This document shows, one piece after another, positions 7,091 through 14,848 of a stretch of DNA of 18,903 nt. Within the stretch, counting starts at the first letter, position 1; the number at the start of each line of letters is the position of its first letter. The notes under the pieces are model-generated. The model saw only the letters and a program-made list of their open reading frames with translations. It had not been told where the DNA came from and did no database searches. The position numbers were made by a program, and so were the translations under genes. Source of the stretch: an archaeon (lineage in GTDB: Archaea > Methanobacteriota > Methanobacteria > Methanobacteriales > Methanobacteriaceae); NCBI GenBank assembly GCA_024409145.1, contig JAKSUF010000004.1, positions 1-18,903 of the forward strand, written 5' to 3'.

Positions 7091-8743
7091 ATGGCTGATA
7101 AAAAATTCTTAGATGCAATGACTAAAAAATTCAAAGAAGCTCCAGAAGAAAAAACTACTACCTTCTATAACATGGGTGGTTGGAAACAATCTGAGAGAAA
7201 AACTGAATTTGTAAACAAAGGTAAAGAAATAGCAGAAAAAAGAGGAATTCCTATGTACAACCCAGACATTGGTACTCCTCTCGGTCAAAGAGCTTTAATG
7301 TCTTACCAATTATCTGGTACTGACACTTTTGTTGAAGGTGACGATTTACACTTTATCAACAACTCTGCTATCCAACAAGCTTGGGATGATATTAGAAGAA
7401 CTGTAATTGTAGGTTTAAACACTGCACATAACGTTCTCCAAAAAAGATTAGGTATGGAAGTAACTCCAGAAACTATTACTAACTACTTAGAAGTTGTAAA
7501 CCACGCTATGCCTGGTGCAGCTGTAGTACAAGAACACATGGTAGAAACTAACCCTGAGTTAGTAGAAGATTCTTACGTAAAAGTATTTACTGGTGATGAT
7601 GAATTAGCTGACGAAATCGATTCTGCTTTCGTTTTAGACATCAACAAAGAGTTCCCTGAAGAACAAGCTGAAGCTTTAAAAGCTGAAGTAGGTAATGCTG
7701 TATGGCAAGCTGTAAGAATTCCATCTTTAGTAGGTAGAGTCTGTGATGGTGGTACTACTTCTAGATGGTCTGCAATGCAAATTGGTATGTCTATGATTTC
7801 TGCATATGGTCAATGTGCTGGTGAAGGAGCTACTGGTGACTTCGCATACGCATCTAAACACGCAGAAGTTATTGGTATGGGTACTTACTTACCTGTAAGA
7901 AGAGCAAGAGCAGCAAATGAGCTCGGTGGTATTCCATTCGGTTACATGGCTGATATTTGTCAAGGTTCTAGAGTTAACGATGACCCTGTAACTACTACTT
8001 TAGAAGTAGTTGCATTAGGTGCTGCTTTATACGACCAAATTTGGTTAGGTTCTTACATGTCTGGTGGTGTAGGATTTACTCAATATGCTACTGCTGCTTA
8101 TACTGATAATGTATTAGACGACTTTACTTACTATGGTAAAGATTATGTAGAAGACAAATATGGTGGATTATGTGAAGCTCCAAATAATATGGACACTGTT
8201 CTTGATGTTGGTACTGAAGTAGCATTCTACTCCTTAGAACAATACGAAGAATACCCAGCTTTACTCGAAACTCACTTCGGTGGTTCTCAAAGAGCTGCTG
8301 TTATTTCTGCAGCTGCTGGTTGTTCCACTGCATTCGCTACTGGTAATGCACAAACTGGTTTAAGTGCTTGGTACTTAGCTCAATACTTACACAAAGAACA
8401 ACATTCTAGATTAGGTTTCTACGGTTACGATTTACAAGATCAATGTGGTGCTGCTAACGTATTCTCTATCAGAAACGATGAAGGTTTACCACTTGAATTA
8501 AGAGGTCCTAACTACCCTAACTATGCAATGAACGTAGGTCACCAAGGTGAATATGCAGGTATCTCTCAAGCTCCTCACGCAGCTCGTAAAGATGCATTTG
8601 CATTCAACCCACTTATTAAAATTGCATTTGCAGATAAAAACTTAGCATTCGACTTCTCCAAACCACGTTCCGAATTCGCGAAAGGTGCTTTAAGAGAATT
8701 CGAACCAGCTGGAGAAAGATCTGTAATTATCCCAGCAAAATAA
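7091..8743 (+). CDS. mcrA: Methyl-coenzyme M reductase I, alpha subunit
   Basis: McrA carries the main catalytic residues for the final methane-forming step. It has 550 residues, the same as M. marburgensis, and all key positions align without offset up to small compensating changes: Gln147 (axial F430 ligand, AVVQEHM), His257 (methylated, ASKHAEV), Arg271 (methylated by Mmp10, LPVRRAR), Gln400 (methylated, GGSQRA), Gly445 (thioglycine, GFYGYDLQ), Asp450 (didehydro-Asp in some species) and Cys452 (methylated). The active-site tyrosine near 333 in other species is Tyr332 here because of a one-residue deletion, later compensated by an extra glycine in KYGGLCEA. AGGAGGTT overlapping the mcrG stop drives initiation. 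Codon use marks extreme expression. Whether each modification is made cannot be told; only the Arg271 enzyme is encoded in this window. Confidence 0.99.
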   Translation: MADKKFLDAMTKKFKEAPEEKTTTFYNMGGWKQSERKTEFVNKGKEIAEKRGIPMYNPDIGTPLGQRALMSYQLSGTDTFVEGDDLHFINNSAIQQAWDDIRRTVIVGLNTAHNVLQKRLGMEVTPETITNYLEVVNHAMPGAAVVQEHMVETNPELVEDSYVKVFTGDDELADEIDSAFVLDINKEFPEEQAEALKAEVGNAVWQAVRIPSLVGRVCDGGTTSRWSAMQIGMSMISAYGQCAGEGATGDFAYASKHAEVIGMGTYLPVRRARAANELGGIPFGYMADICQGSRVNDDPVTTTLEVVALGAALYDQIWLGSYMSGGVGFTQYATAAYTDNVLDDFTYYGKDYVEDKYGGLCEAPNNMDTVLDVGTEVAFYSLEQYEEYPALLETHFGGSQRAAVISAAAGCSTAFATGNAQTGLSAWYLAQYLHKEQHSRLGFYGYDLQDQCGAANVFSIRNDEGLPLELRGPNYPNYAMNVGHQGEYAGISQAPHAARKDAFAFNPLIKIAFADKNLAFDFSKPRSEFAKGALREFEPAGERSVIIPAK

Positions 8744-8771
8744 GTTCGGTGATTAAACACATTTAAAATTT

Positions 8772-8815
8772 AAATGAGTGTTAATTAGTTTACTAATTAC
8801 CTCATTTATTTTTTT
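8772..8815 (+). terminator. mcr operon terminator hairpin
   Basis: Starting 28 bases after the mcrA stop, AAATGAG (8772-8778) pairs with CTCATTT (8801-8807), and inside it TAATTAGT (8782-8789) pairs with ACTAATTA (8792-8799) around a tiny loop. Seven T residues follow at 8809-8815. Two nested stems plus a T run fit an intrinsic terminator, or an mRNA 3'-end stabiliser, for mcrBDCGA. Confidence 0.82.
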
Positions 8816-8951
8816 AAATTTAAAATTTGTTCTATTAATGCCGAATTGATTTTTTATAAAGTTAATTTGATTTGATTAATTTTTAGTTGATTATTTCTAA
8901 AATTAATTGTATTTATTTGATAAAATATGAAGCTTTTATCTAAAAATTTTA

Positions 8952-8969
8952 GTAAAACTTATATATATT
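8952..8969 (+). promoter_or_regulatory. Candidate mtr operon promoter (BRE and TATA)
   Basis: GTAAAACT followed by TATATATAT forms one of the best BRE/TATA-like combinations in the gap. The expected start, about 25 bases downstream of the TATA centre, falls near 8989, in the middle of a perfect palindrome. A weaker TATA-like site at 9388-9396 would give a much shorter leader. Confidence 0.45.
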
Positions 8970-8982
8970 TATTTAAAAAAAT

Positions 8983-9013
8983 TAACTATATAGTTAGATT
9001 ATTTTATCGATAA
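8983..9013. promoter_or_regulatory. Two perfect palindromes at the predicted mtr start site
   Basis: TAACTATATAGTTA (8983-8996) is a perfect 14-base palindrome centred on the predicted start, and TTATCGATAA (9004-9013) is a perfect 10-base palindrome 21 bases downstream, centre to centre at 19 bases. Such placement suits an operator for a dimeric regulator. No regulator gene is present in the window. Confidence 0.4.
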
Positions 9014-9136
9014 TTTATCTATTGAAATTATATTATTAGATGTGATTTCAAATTGTTATCTTATTAATTATTCATAGTTTAATTTTTAAGATTTTTAGAT
9101 TTATTCTCAAATATTTCATTCTTAACACTTTAAGAA

Positions 9137-9156
9137 TTTAATCTAGCTAGATTAAA
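9137..9156. promoter_or_regulatory. Perfect 20-base palindrome in the mtr leader
   Basis: TTTAATCTAG (9137-9146) is followed directly by its exact reverse complement CTAGATTAAA (9147-9156). With no loop bases it is more natural as a dimer-protein binding site than as an RNA hairpin, although a smaller loop could open in RNA. No T tract follows it, so it is not a terminator. Confidence 0.5.
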
Positions 9157-9245
9157 AGCTGAGTGGTTACTTTAGCTTATTTGATTTAAATAAAATCTTT
9201 GTGTAAGTAGAAGTATAATCTTAGAATATATTTATTAAAAGAATG

Positions 9246-9342
9246 TTCTGATTATTATTGTTAATATCAAGGATAATCTGATTTGACTCAGAGCTTTGAT
9301 TAAAATCAGAACTTCTCTGTGATTTATCAGAACTTCTTGATA
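9246..9342 (+). promoter_or_regulatory. Repeat and hairpin cluster ahead of mtrE
   Basis: ATCAGAACTTCT occurs twice, at 9305-9316 and 9326-9337, exactly 21 bases apart (two helical turns). Related TTCTGAT and ATCTGAT occur in inverse orientation at 9246-9252 and 9276-9282. The same bases allow RNA pairing: TATCAAG (9265-9271) with CTTGATA (9336-9342), and TCTGATTT (9277-9284) with AAATCAGA (9303-9310). CAGAG (9289-9293) could instead pair with CTCTG (9315-9319), giving mutually exclusive folds. Protein-binding sites or a leader-RNA switch are both possible. Confidence 0.45.
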
Positions 9343-9468
9343 ATTTAATAAATAGTAATCAAGCATGATTGTAATATTTGTATTCTCGAATATATCTAAA
9401 GGTGTTTTTAAATAAAATATTTATTAACATCATTTCATTATTAATGATTAATTAGGAGGAAAAGAAAT

Positions 9469-10347
<879 letters not shown>

Positions 10348-10359
10348 GGAGGTTTCATT

Positions 10360-11067
10360 ATGATTGATATTATGTTAATTCTTTATGTTGCTATTGGTGG
10401 AATCCTCATTGGTGCAGGTGTACACTTCATGCCTGTAGGTGGTGCTCCTGCAGCTATGGCTACTGCTACTGGTGTAGGTACTGGTACTGCAATGTTAGCA
10501 GCTGGTGCAGGTATGACTGGACTTATTACTGCTGCTTCTATGGCAGGTCAACCAGTTTATATTATTGCACTTGCAGGTGCTGTTGGTGCTATGTTAATGA
10601 TGGGTATTACTATGCTCGTTGCTAACATTATTTATATTTATGGTGTTGGTATTGTACCTGCATCTTCAAAAGTTAATGTTGACCCAATTACTGGACGTAA
10701 TCAAGAAATTTATAAAACTCCTGGTACTGAAGGACACGGTGTTCCTACTTCTTGTTTTGTAAGTGGAATTATTGGTGCTTTATGTGGTGGTTTAGGAGGA
10801 GGTTTAGTATTCTACGCTATTAATAATACTATCTCTAATGCTAGTTTTGTTGGTACTCTTGACCCTTCCTTCGCTACTGTTTTAGCTGCTATTATTGCTG
10901 TTTCTGCTTTCTTCATCAACTCAGTAATCGCATCTTATAACATTGGTGGTACTATTGAAGGTTTCCAAGATCCTAAATTCAAAAGAATCGGTACTGGTAT
11001 CATTTCTTGTGCTATTGCATCTATCGTAATTGCAATCTTTGTTATTTTAATGGTTGGAGGTATCTAA
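10360..11067 (+). CDS. mtrD: Methyl-H4MPT:coenzyme M methyltransferase subunit D
   Basis: MtrD is a polytopic membrane subunit of Mtr, 235 residues, near the family's usual length. Hydrophobic helices cover most of the chain: about 3-22, 40-65, 68-95, a hydrophilic loop with VDPITGRNQEIYKTPGTEGHG (residues 107-127, part of the cytoplasmic side), then about 130-152, 165-190 and 207-233. It is rich in small residues (Gly, Ala), typical of MtrC, MtrD and MtrE. The start has AGGAGGT overlapping the end of mtrE, and its stop is immediately followed by the mtrC ATG, so the subunits are translated as a coupled set. With MtrC and MtrE it forms the membrane core thought to conduct sodium ions. Confidence 0.96.
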   Translation: MIDIMLILYVAIGGILIGAGVHFMPVGGAPAAMATATGVGTGTAMLAAGAGMTGLITAASMAGQPVYIIALAGAVGAMLMMGITMLVANIIYIYGVGIVPASSKVNVDPITGRNQEIYKTPGTEGHGVPTSCFVSGIIGALCGGLGGGLVFYAINNTISNASFVGTLDPSFATVLAAIIAVSAFFINSVIASYNIGGTIEGFQDPKFKRIGTGIISCAIASIVIAIFVILMVGGI

Positions 11068-11892
11068 ATGTCTGTAGGTGGAAGTGGAGCTCCTGCTGAA
11101 GGCGGAGTAGACTCAAATATGTTATTAGGCTTAGGTATTGTAGTTGGATTAATCGGAATTTATTTAACTCCTTATTTAGGTTCTATTGTTGGACCAGTCC
11201 TCTCTTCTCTTGGTGCTGTATGTGCTATTGTTTGGGGTGCTGACGCAATTCGTAGAGTAGCTAGTTACGGTTTAGGTACTGGTGTACCTTCTATTGGTTA
11301 CATGTCCTTAGGTATTGCTACTGTTGGTTCATTTGCAGGTTTAGGTATTGTTGCTTTTATTCCAGCTATCTCTGGAATGACTATTGCTGGTCCTATCCTT
11401 GCTTTAATTATTGCAATGGTTATTGGTTTAATTGTTGCAGTTATTGCTAAAAAACTTATTGGAATGAAAATTCCTATTATGGAAAGATGTACTGCTGAAA
11501 TCGCAGGTGCTGCAGCTTTAGCTCTTGTAGGATTCTCTACTGCTATTGCAGGTTCCTACCAATTTACTGATATTGCTACTTCTGTTATTGCTACTGGATT
11601 TGTTGCAGTTTTATACATTATGATTACTATGGCTATCCAACATCCATTTAACGCATGTTTAGGTCCTAACGAAGATCAAGTAAGAACTTTAAAATGTGCA
11701 GCTTCCTGTGCTTTCTTAACTATGATTATTGTAGGTCTTATGGCTATTACTGCTGGTGGAATTGGCTGGTTCGTAATTGTTGTTGTTGGACTTATCGGAT
11801 GGTATATATCCTACAAAGCATTTGTTGCTGCATCCTACGATGCTGCTGCATCTGTTAAATGGGCTGGTTTATGGCCTGAAGTTGAGGAATAG
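11068..11892 (+). CDS. mtrC: Methyl-H4MPT:coenzyme M methyltransferase subunit C
   Basis: MtrC is the third large membrane subunit of Mtr (274 residues here, close to other Methanobacteriales). A short Ser/Gly-rich N-terminus is followed by roughly seven to eight hydrophobic segments, with a conserved cytoplasmic loop at IQHPFNACLGPNEDQ (residues 190-204) between the central helices. The ATG directly follows the mtrD stop codon, and its ribosome-binding site GGAGG (11057-11061) lies inside mtrD. The C-terminus (KWAGLWPEVEE) is hydrophilic and cytoplasmic. Its position between mtrD and mtrB is the invariant operon order. No frame disruption or unusual base composition is seen. Confidence 0.96.
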   Translation: MSVGGSGAPAEGGVDSNMLLGLGIVVGLIGIYLTPYLGSIVGPVLSSLGAVCAIVWGADAIRRVASYGLGTGVPSIGYMSLGIATVGSFAGLGIVAFIPAISGMTIAGPILALIIAMVIGLIVAVIAKKLIGMKIPIMERCTAEIAGAAALALVGFSTAIAGSYQFTDIATSVIATGFVAVLYIMITMAIQHPFNACLGPNEDQVRTLKCAASCAFLTMIIVGLMAITAGGIGWFVIVVVGLIGWYISYKAFVAASYDAAASVKWAGLWPEVEE

Positions 11893-11900
11893 AGGAGGAT

Positions 11901-12224
11901 ATGAAAATGTTACCATTAGTAGAAATTGTTCCTGAAATGAATTTAAATCTTGATCCTGAATCTGGTATTATTGGTGCAGGTGGAGGAGATTTAGTAATTC
12001 TTTCTATGGACGAAATTAACGGAGAAATTGAAAAAGTTGAAGCAGCAGCTGAAGAATTAATGAATTCCTTAGACCCTAATTCTGCTCCATTCGATTCCTT
12101 CCCTGGAAGAGAAGGTAACTATGTAAAAGCAGGTAAATTTACTAACATGGTTTACGGATTCCTTATTGGAATGTTTGTTATTATAGCTGCTATTCCTTTA
12201 TTAACATCATGGGGGATTTTATAG
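11901..12224 (+). CDS. mtrB: Methyl-H4MPT:coenzyme M methyltransferase subunit B
   Basis: MtrB is a small Mtr subunit, 107 residues as written, with a soluble N-terminal part (MLPLVEIVPEMNLNLDPESG, helix-rich EEINGEIEKVEAAAEELMNSLDP region) and one C-terminal membrane helix at about residues 84-104. Two starts are possible: the ATG at 11901 (MKMLPL) and the ATG at 11907 (MLPL). GGAGG at 11894-11898 is 2 bases from the first and 8 bases from the second, which favours 11907; related proteins often begin MxMLPL, which favours 11901. The difference is two residues. Its stop codon is immediately followed by mtrA. Confidence 0.95.
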   Translation: MKMLPLVEIVPEMNLNLDPESGIIGAGGGDLVILSMDEINGEIEKVEAAAEELMNSLDPNSAPFDSFPGREGNYVKAGKFTNMVYGFLIGMFVIIAAIPLLTSWGIL

Positions 12225-12947
12225 ATGGTAGATAAAAAACCTACTTCTGATACTTGGCCTGTTGTAAGTGGAGACTATATTGTAGGAGACCCAGAAAGTC
12301 CTGTTGCTGTTACTACTTTAGCTTCACATAATGAAGATATTGCTGCAGCTGCTGGTGCTGCTATTTCTGGACCTTGTAAAACTGAAAACTTAGGTGTAGA
12401 AAAAGTTGTAGCTAATATTATTTCTAATCCTAATATTAGATTCTTAATCTTATGTGGTGCAGAAGTACAAGGACATATTACTGGTCAAAGTTTCCAAGCT
12501 TTACATGCTAACGGTTGTGACCCTGATAAAAAGAAAATTATTGGTGCTACTGGAGCTATTCCTTTCGTAGAAAATATTCCTCTCGAAGGTGTAGAAAGAT
12601 TCCAAAACCAATTAGAAATCGTCGATTTAATCGATGTGGAAGATGGCGGTCAAATCACTGCTAAAGTTAAAGAATGTATTGAAAAAGACCCTGGTGCTTT
12701 TGAAGAAGATGCTATGGTTATTGATGTAAGTGAAGGTGGAGAAGAAGAAGAAGAAGGTGAAGAAATTCACCCAGTATCCGCTGAAACTGCTTTAATTGAA
12801 GCTAGATTAAGGAATATAGATTCACAAGTGAAAATGGTTGGTGCAGTACAAAGAAACTTAGCTGGTAACTATGCTGGTAAAGTTCAAGGTATTATGATTG
12901 GATTAATTTTCACTTTAGTGATTGGATTTTTATTCTTATTTATATAA
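12225..12947 (+). CDS. mtrA: Methyl-H4MPT:coenzyme M methyltransferase, corrinoid subunit A
   Basis: MtrA holds the 5-hydroxybenzimidazolyl-type cobamide that accepts the methyl group from MtrH and passes it to coenzyme M. In this 240-residue protein His84 (in EVQGHITGQ), the cobalt-ligating histidine, is at the exact literature position. The soluble corrinoid domain spans about residues 1-160. A very acidic linker rich in glutamate (170-180) then leads to a helix and a C-terminal membrane anchor (about 221-239). GGGGGA at 12211-12216 provides the ribosome-binding site and the ATG abuts the mtrB stop. The nearby cobY gene supplies a step in cobamide synthesis. Intact, with no sign of truncation. 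Confidence 0.97.
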   Translation: MVDKKPTSDTWPVVSGDYIVGDPESPVAVTTLASHNEDIAAAAGAAISGPCKTENLGVEKVVANIISNPNIRFLILCGAEVQGHITGQSFQALHANGCDPDKKKIIGATGAIPFVENIPLEGVERFQNQLEIVDLIDVEDGGQITAKVKECIEKDPGAFEEDAMVIDVSEGGEEEEEGEEIHPVSAETALIEARLRNIDSQVKMVGAVQRNLAGNYAGKVQGIMIGLIFTLVIGFLFLFI

Positions 12948-12962
12948 CTGGAGGTTTTATTT

Positions 12963-13169
12963 ATGGTTAAATTTTCAAGCAAACCAAACGTTCGTGGAAT
13001 TAAAAAGGCTTCTAGTGATATAGAATACCGATCTAAACTCATTGGAAGAGAAGGAAGATTATTTGCTGCATTACATACTACCAGAACTCCTGGTATTGCT
13101 ATGGGTATTGGTCTTGCAATTGTTTTAATGGTTGTCATTCCTTACTTAGCTAAATTATGTGGGTTATAG
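12963..13169 (+). CDS. mtrF: Methyl-H4MPT:coenzyme M methyltransferase subunit F
   Basis: MtrF is a small accessory subunit of Mtr. This 68-residue protein has a basic soluble N-terminus with FSSKPNVRGIKKASSDIEYRS-like start (residues 4-24) and one C-terminal membrane helix at about 46-66 that anchors it. GGAGG about 8 bases before the ATG gives a good start, and it lies 15 bases after mtrA and 12 before mtrG in the invariant order. The internal segment REGRLFAALHTTR is typical of MtrF. Its precise role in the complex is not established by sequence. Confidence 0.94.
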   Translation: MVKFSSKPNVRGIKKASSDIEYRSKLIGREGRLFAALHTTRTPGIAMGIGLAIVLMVVIPYLAKLCGL

Positions 13170-13181
13170 AGGTGTTTAAAA

Positions 13182-13421
13182 ATGTCTGAAGAATCTGTAC
13201 CTCAAGTTATTGTCGATACCGGTGATTTTGCAAATGCTAATTCTAGATTAGATGATGCTGAAGAAAAAGTTGAATTTGCAGTTGGTGAATACTTCCAACG
13301 TTTAGGTCACCAAACTGGTAGAGATGTTGGTATTTTATATGGTATAATTTTAGGTCTTGTAATTTTAGTTTGTTTTATTAAATTTAATTTTGCTAGTATG
13401 ATTACAGGATTGTTATTCTAA
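13182..13421 (+). CDS. mtrG: Methyl-H4MPT:coenzyme M methyltransferase subunit G
   Basis: MtrG is a small Mtr subunit of 79 residues. An amphipathic, probably helical segment (ANSRLDDAEEKVEFAVGEYF, about 19-38) precedes the conserved QRLGHQTGRDVGILYG, and a C-terminal membrane helix spans about 49-75. GAGGTG lies between the mtrF stop and the ATG. The gene ends just before the mtrH ribosome-binding site, so the small subunits F and G and the soluble MtrH are translated in close succession. Structural studies place MtrG alongside MtrA and MtrB anchors in the complex. Confidence 0.94.
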   Translation: MSEESVPQVIVDTGDFANANSRLDDAEEKVEFAVGEYFQRLGHQTGRDVGILYGIILGLVILVCFIKFNFASMITGLLF

Positions 13422-13423
13422 TT

Positions 13424-13428
13424 GGAGG
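13424..13428 (+). promoter_or_regulatory. Ribosome-binding site that fixes the mtrH start
   Basis: GGAGG sits 8 bases before the ATG at 13437. The open frame extends to a TTG at 13422 that overlaps this site, which would add MEEYL to the protein; that TTG is very unlikely as a start. The paralogue at 14849 also starts MFKFDKEQ. Confidence 0.85.
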
Positions 13429-13436
13429 AATATTTA

Positions 13437-14375
13437 ATGTTTAAATTTGATAAAGAACAAGCAGTTTTCGATATTGCAGGTGTAAAAATTGGTGGACAAC
13501 CTGGTGAATATCCAACTGTTTTAGCAGGAACCATCTTTTACGGTGGACATAATATTATTAATGATGAACTTACTGGTGATTTTGATAAAGATCGTGCAGA
13601 ACAATTAATTAAAGATATGGAAGAAATGGCTGATGTAACTGGTAACCCTTGTTTAATCCAAACTTTCGGTCAAACTGAAGAAGCTATTGTTAAATATCTT
13701 GAATTTGTTGGAGAAGTTAGTGACTATCCTTTCCTTATTGACTCTACTTCTGCAGATGCTAGAGTAGCTGGTGCAAAATACGCTGATGAAACCGGATTAA
13801 CTGAAAGAGCTATTTACAACTCTGTAAATATGGCAGCTGATAAATCTGAATTAGATGCTCTTGCTGCAACTGATATTTCCGCTTCTATCGTATTAGGTTT
13901 CAACCCTATGAACGCTACTGTAAACGGTAAAATGGCTATGTGGGAAAATGGTGACGATGGTGCATACGAAAAAGGTTTACTTGAAGTATGTGAAGATTGT
14001 GGTATCGACAAATTCTTAATGGATACTGCAGTAACTCCATTAGGTCAAGGTGCAGGTATTGCTGCTAGAACTACTTTTGCTGAAAAAGCTAAATGGGGAT
14101 ACCCTGTAGGTTCTGGTATTCACAACGTACCTTCCGCATGGGATTGGTTAAGAGATTACAAAAAAGAAGGAAACAAAACTGCTTACACTGTTTGTGATAT
14201 TGGTGCTAACATTGTTCAAGTAATGGCTGGTGGGGACTTCGTTCTCTTCGGTCCTATTGATAACGCTAAAATCGCTTTCCCTGCTGTTGCTCAAACTGAT
14301 ATGTTTATTGCTGAAGCAGCTAAAGATATGGGAACTGAAGCAGTAGAAAGTCACCCAATTAACAAATTATTATAG
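13437..14375 (+). CDS. mtrH: Methyl-H4MPT methyltransferase catalytic subunit H
   Basis: MtrH is the soluble TIM-barrel subunit that binds N5-methyl-tetrahydromethanopterin and transfers its methyl group to the cob(I)amide of MtrA. The 312-residue protein has the conserved N-terminus MFKFDKEQ, GGQPGEYPTVL (19-29), LIDSTSADARVAGA (100-113), LGFNPMNATVNGK and the C-terminal GPIDNAKIAFPAVAQTDMFIAEA. It is the last gene of mtrEDCBAFGH and is followed immediately by a strong terminator. Codons are more optimised than in the second mtrH downstream, pointing to this copy as the main housekeeping enzyme. A 43-base stretch at 14071-14113 is identical in the paralogue. Confidence 0.97.
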   Translation: MFKFDKEQAVFDIAGVKIGGQPGEYPTVLAGTIFYGGHNIINDELTGDFDKDRAEQLIKDMEEMADVTGNPCLIQTFGQTEEAIVKYLEFVGEVSDYPFLIDSTSADARVAGAKYADETGLTERAIYNSVNMAADKSELDALAATDISASIVLGFNPMNATVNGKMAMWENGDDGAYEKGLLEVCEDCGIDKFLMDTAVTPLGQGAGIAARTTFAEKAKWGYPVGSGIHNVPSAWDWLRDYKKEGNKTAYTVCDIGANIVQVMAGGDFVLFGPIDNAKIAFPAVAQTDMFIAEAAKDMGTEAVESHPINKLL

Positions 14376-14384
14376 ATTTGTTAT

Positions 14385-14427
14385 TTAATTAGATGATTTT
14401 TCATCTAATTAATTTTTATTTTTTTTT
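14385..14427 (+). terminator. mtr operon terminator
   Basis: TTAATTAGATGA (14385-14396) and TCATCTAATTAA (14401-14412) form a perfect 12-bp stem with a TTTT loop, 9 bases after the mtrH stop. It is followed by TTTTTATTTTTTTTT. This is a textbook intrinsic terminator structure and separates mtrH from its paralogue transcriptionally. Confidence 0.9.
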
Positions 14428-14848
14428 AAATATTTATTCTAATTTTTTTTTTATTATCTATTTTTCTTAATTTGTTTTGTTTTTTTAAATAAACTATTTT
14501 TATAATTATTTTGACATTTTTAATATTTTTATCATTATAAAATATTAATGATGGATCTTTTCTATTTTATATTTTTTTATCTTCATTTTTAGTAGTCTAT
14601 AGGGAAAAGTTTATATATTATTTGTTTAATAAATGTATATGTCTTATAATTATTTGAATTGAATTATTTATTTATATTGTTTGTTTGTTCATATATTTTA
14701 TGTATTTTTCTTTTTTTACACTATTTTTTCATAAAAGTGTATATTTTTATAAAAGATAAATCAATTATACTTTAATTTTATTCAATTAAAATTTATTAAA
14801 TATTATTTTTTAATTCATCTATTTATAAGATTAAGTGAGGTTAATCAT
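14428..14848 (+). other. Gene-free T-rich region between mtrH and its paralogue
   Basis: Beyond the mtr terminator, about 420 bases carry no credible coding sequence and a strong T excess on the + strand. The only clear signal is the promoter-like element at 14602-14617. Further TATA-like stretches near 14740 are less convincing. GAGGTT at 14837-14842 is the ribosome-binding site of the next gene. Confidence 0.55.
14602..14617 (+). promoter_or_regulatory. Candidate promoter of the mtrH paralogue
   Basis: GGGAAAAG followed directly by TTTATATA is a close match to the archaeal BRE plus TATA consensus and the best promoter match in this window. The start would be near 14640, giving a leader of about 205 bases. 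It shows that the second mtrH is probably transcribed separately from mtr. Confidence 0.55.

Larger units (their letters stand above)
8816..9468 (+). other. Long gene-free region upstream of mtrE with palindromes and repeats
   Basis: This stretch of about 650 bases holds no convincing coding sequence on either strand. It contains a BRE/TATA element near 8952-8968, three perfect palindromes (8983-8996, 9004-9013, 9137-9156) and a repeat and hairpin cluster (9246-9342), described separately, and ends with AGGAGGA at 9454-9460 before mtrE. If the promoter near 8959 is used, the mtr mRNA has a leader of about 475 bases. A small noncoding RNA gene cannot be excluded. Confidence 0.6.

Noticed and set aside
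3852..8743. Isoenzyme II (mrt) operon
   Set aside because: The gene order is B-D-C-G-A with mcrC present; mrt operons lack the C gene.
8575..8760. Minus-strand open frame opposite the end of mcrA
   Set aside because: It is a shadow of the highly biased mcrA codons, has no ribosome-binding site and resembles no known protein. The same reasoning removes the other antisense frames, for example 1799-2077, 2171-2374, 4193-4393, 10062-10358, 12884-13138, 13814-14011, 14148-14354 and 17652-17867.
13422..13436. TTG-started extension of mtrH (adds MEEYL)
   Set aside because: The TTG overlaps the GGAGG ribosome-binding site for the ATG at 13437, and the paralogue begins at the matching MFKFDKEQ.
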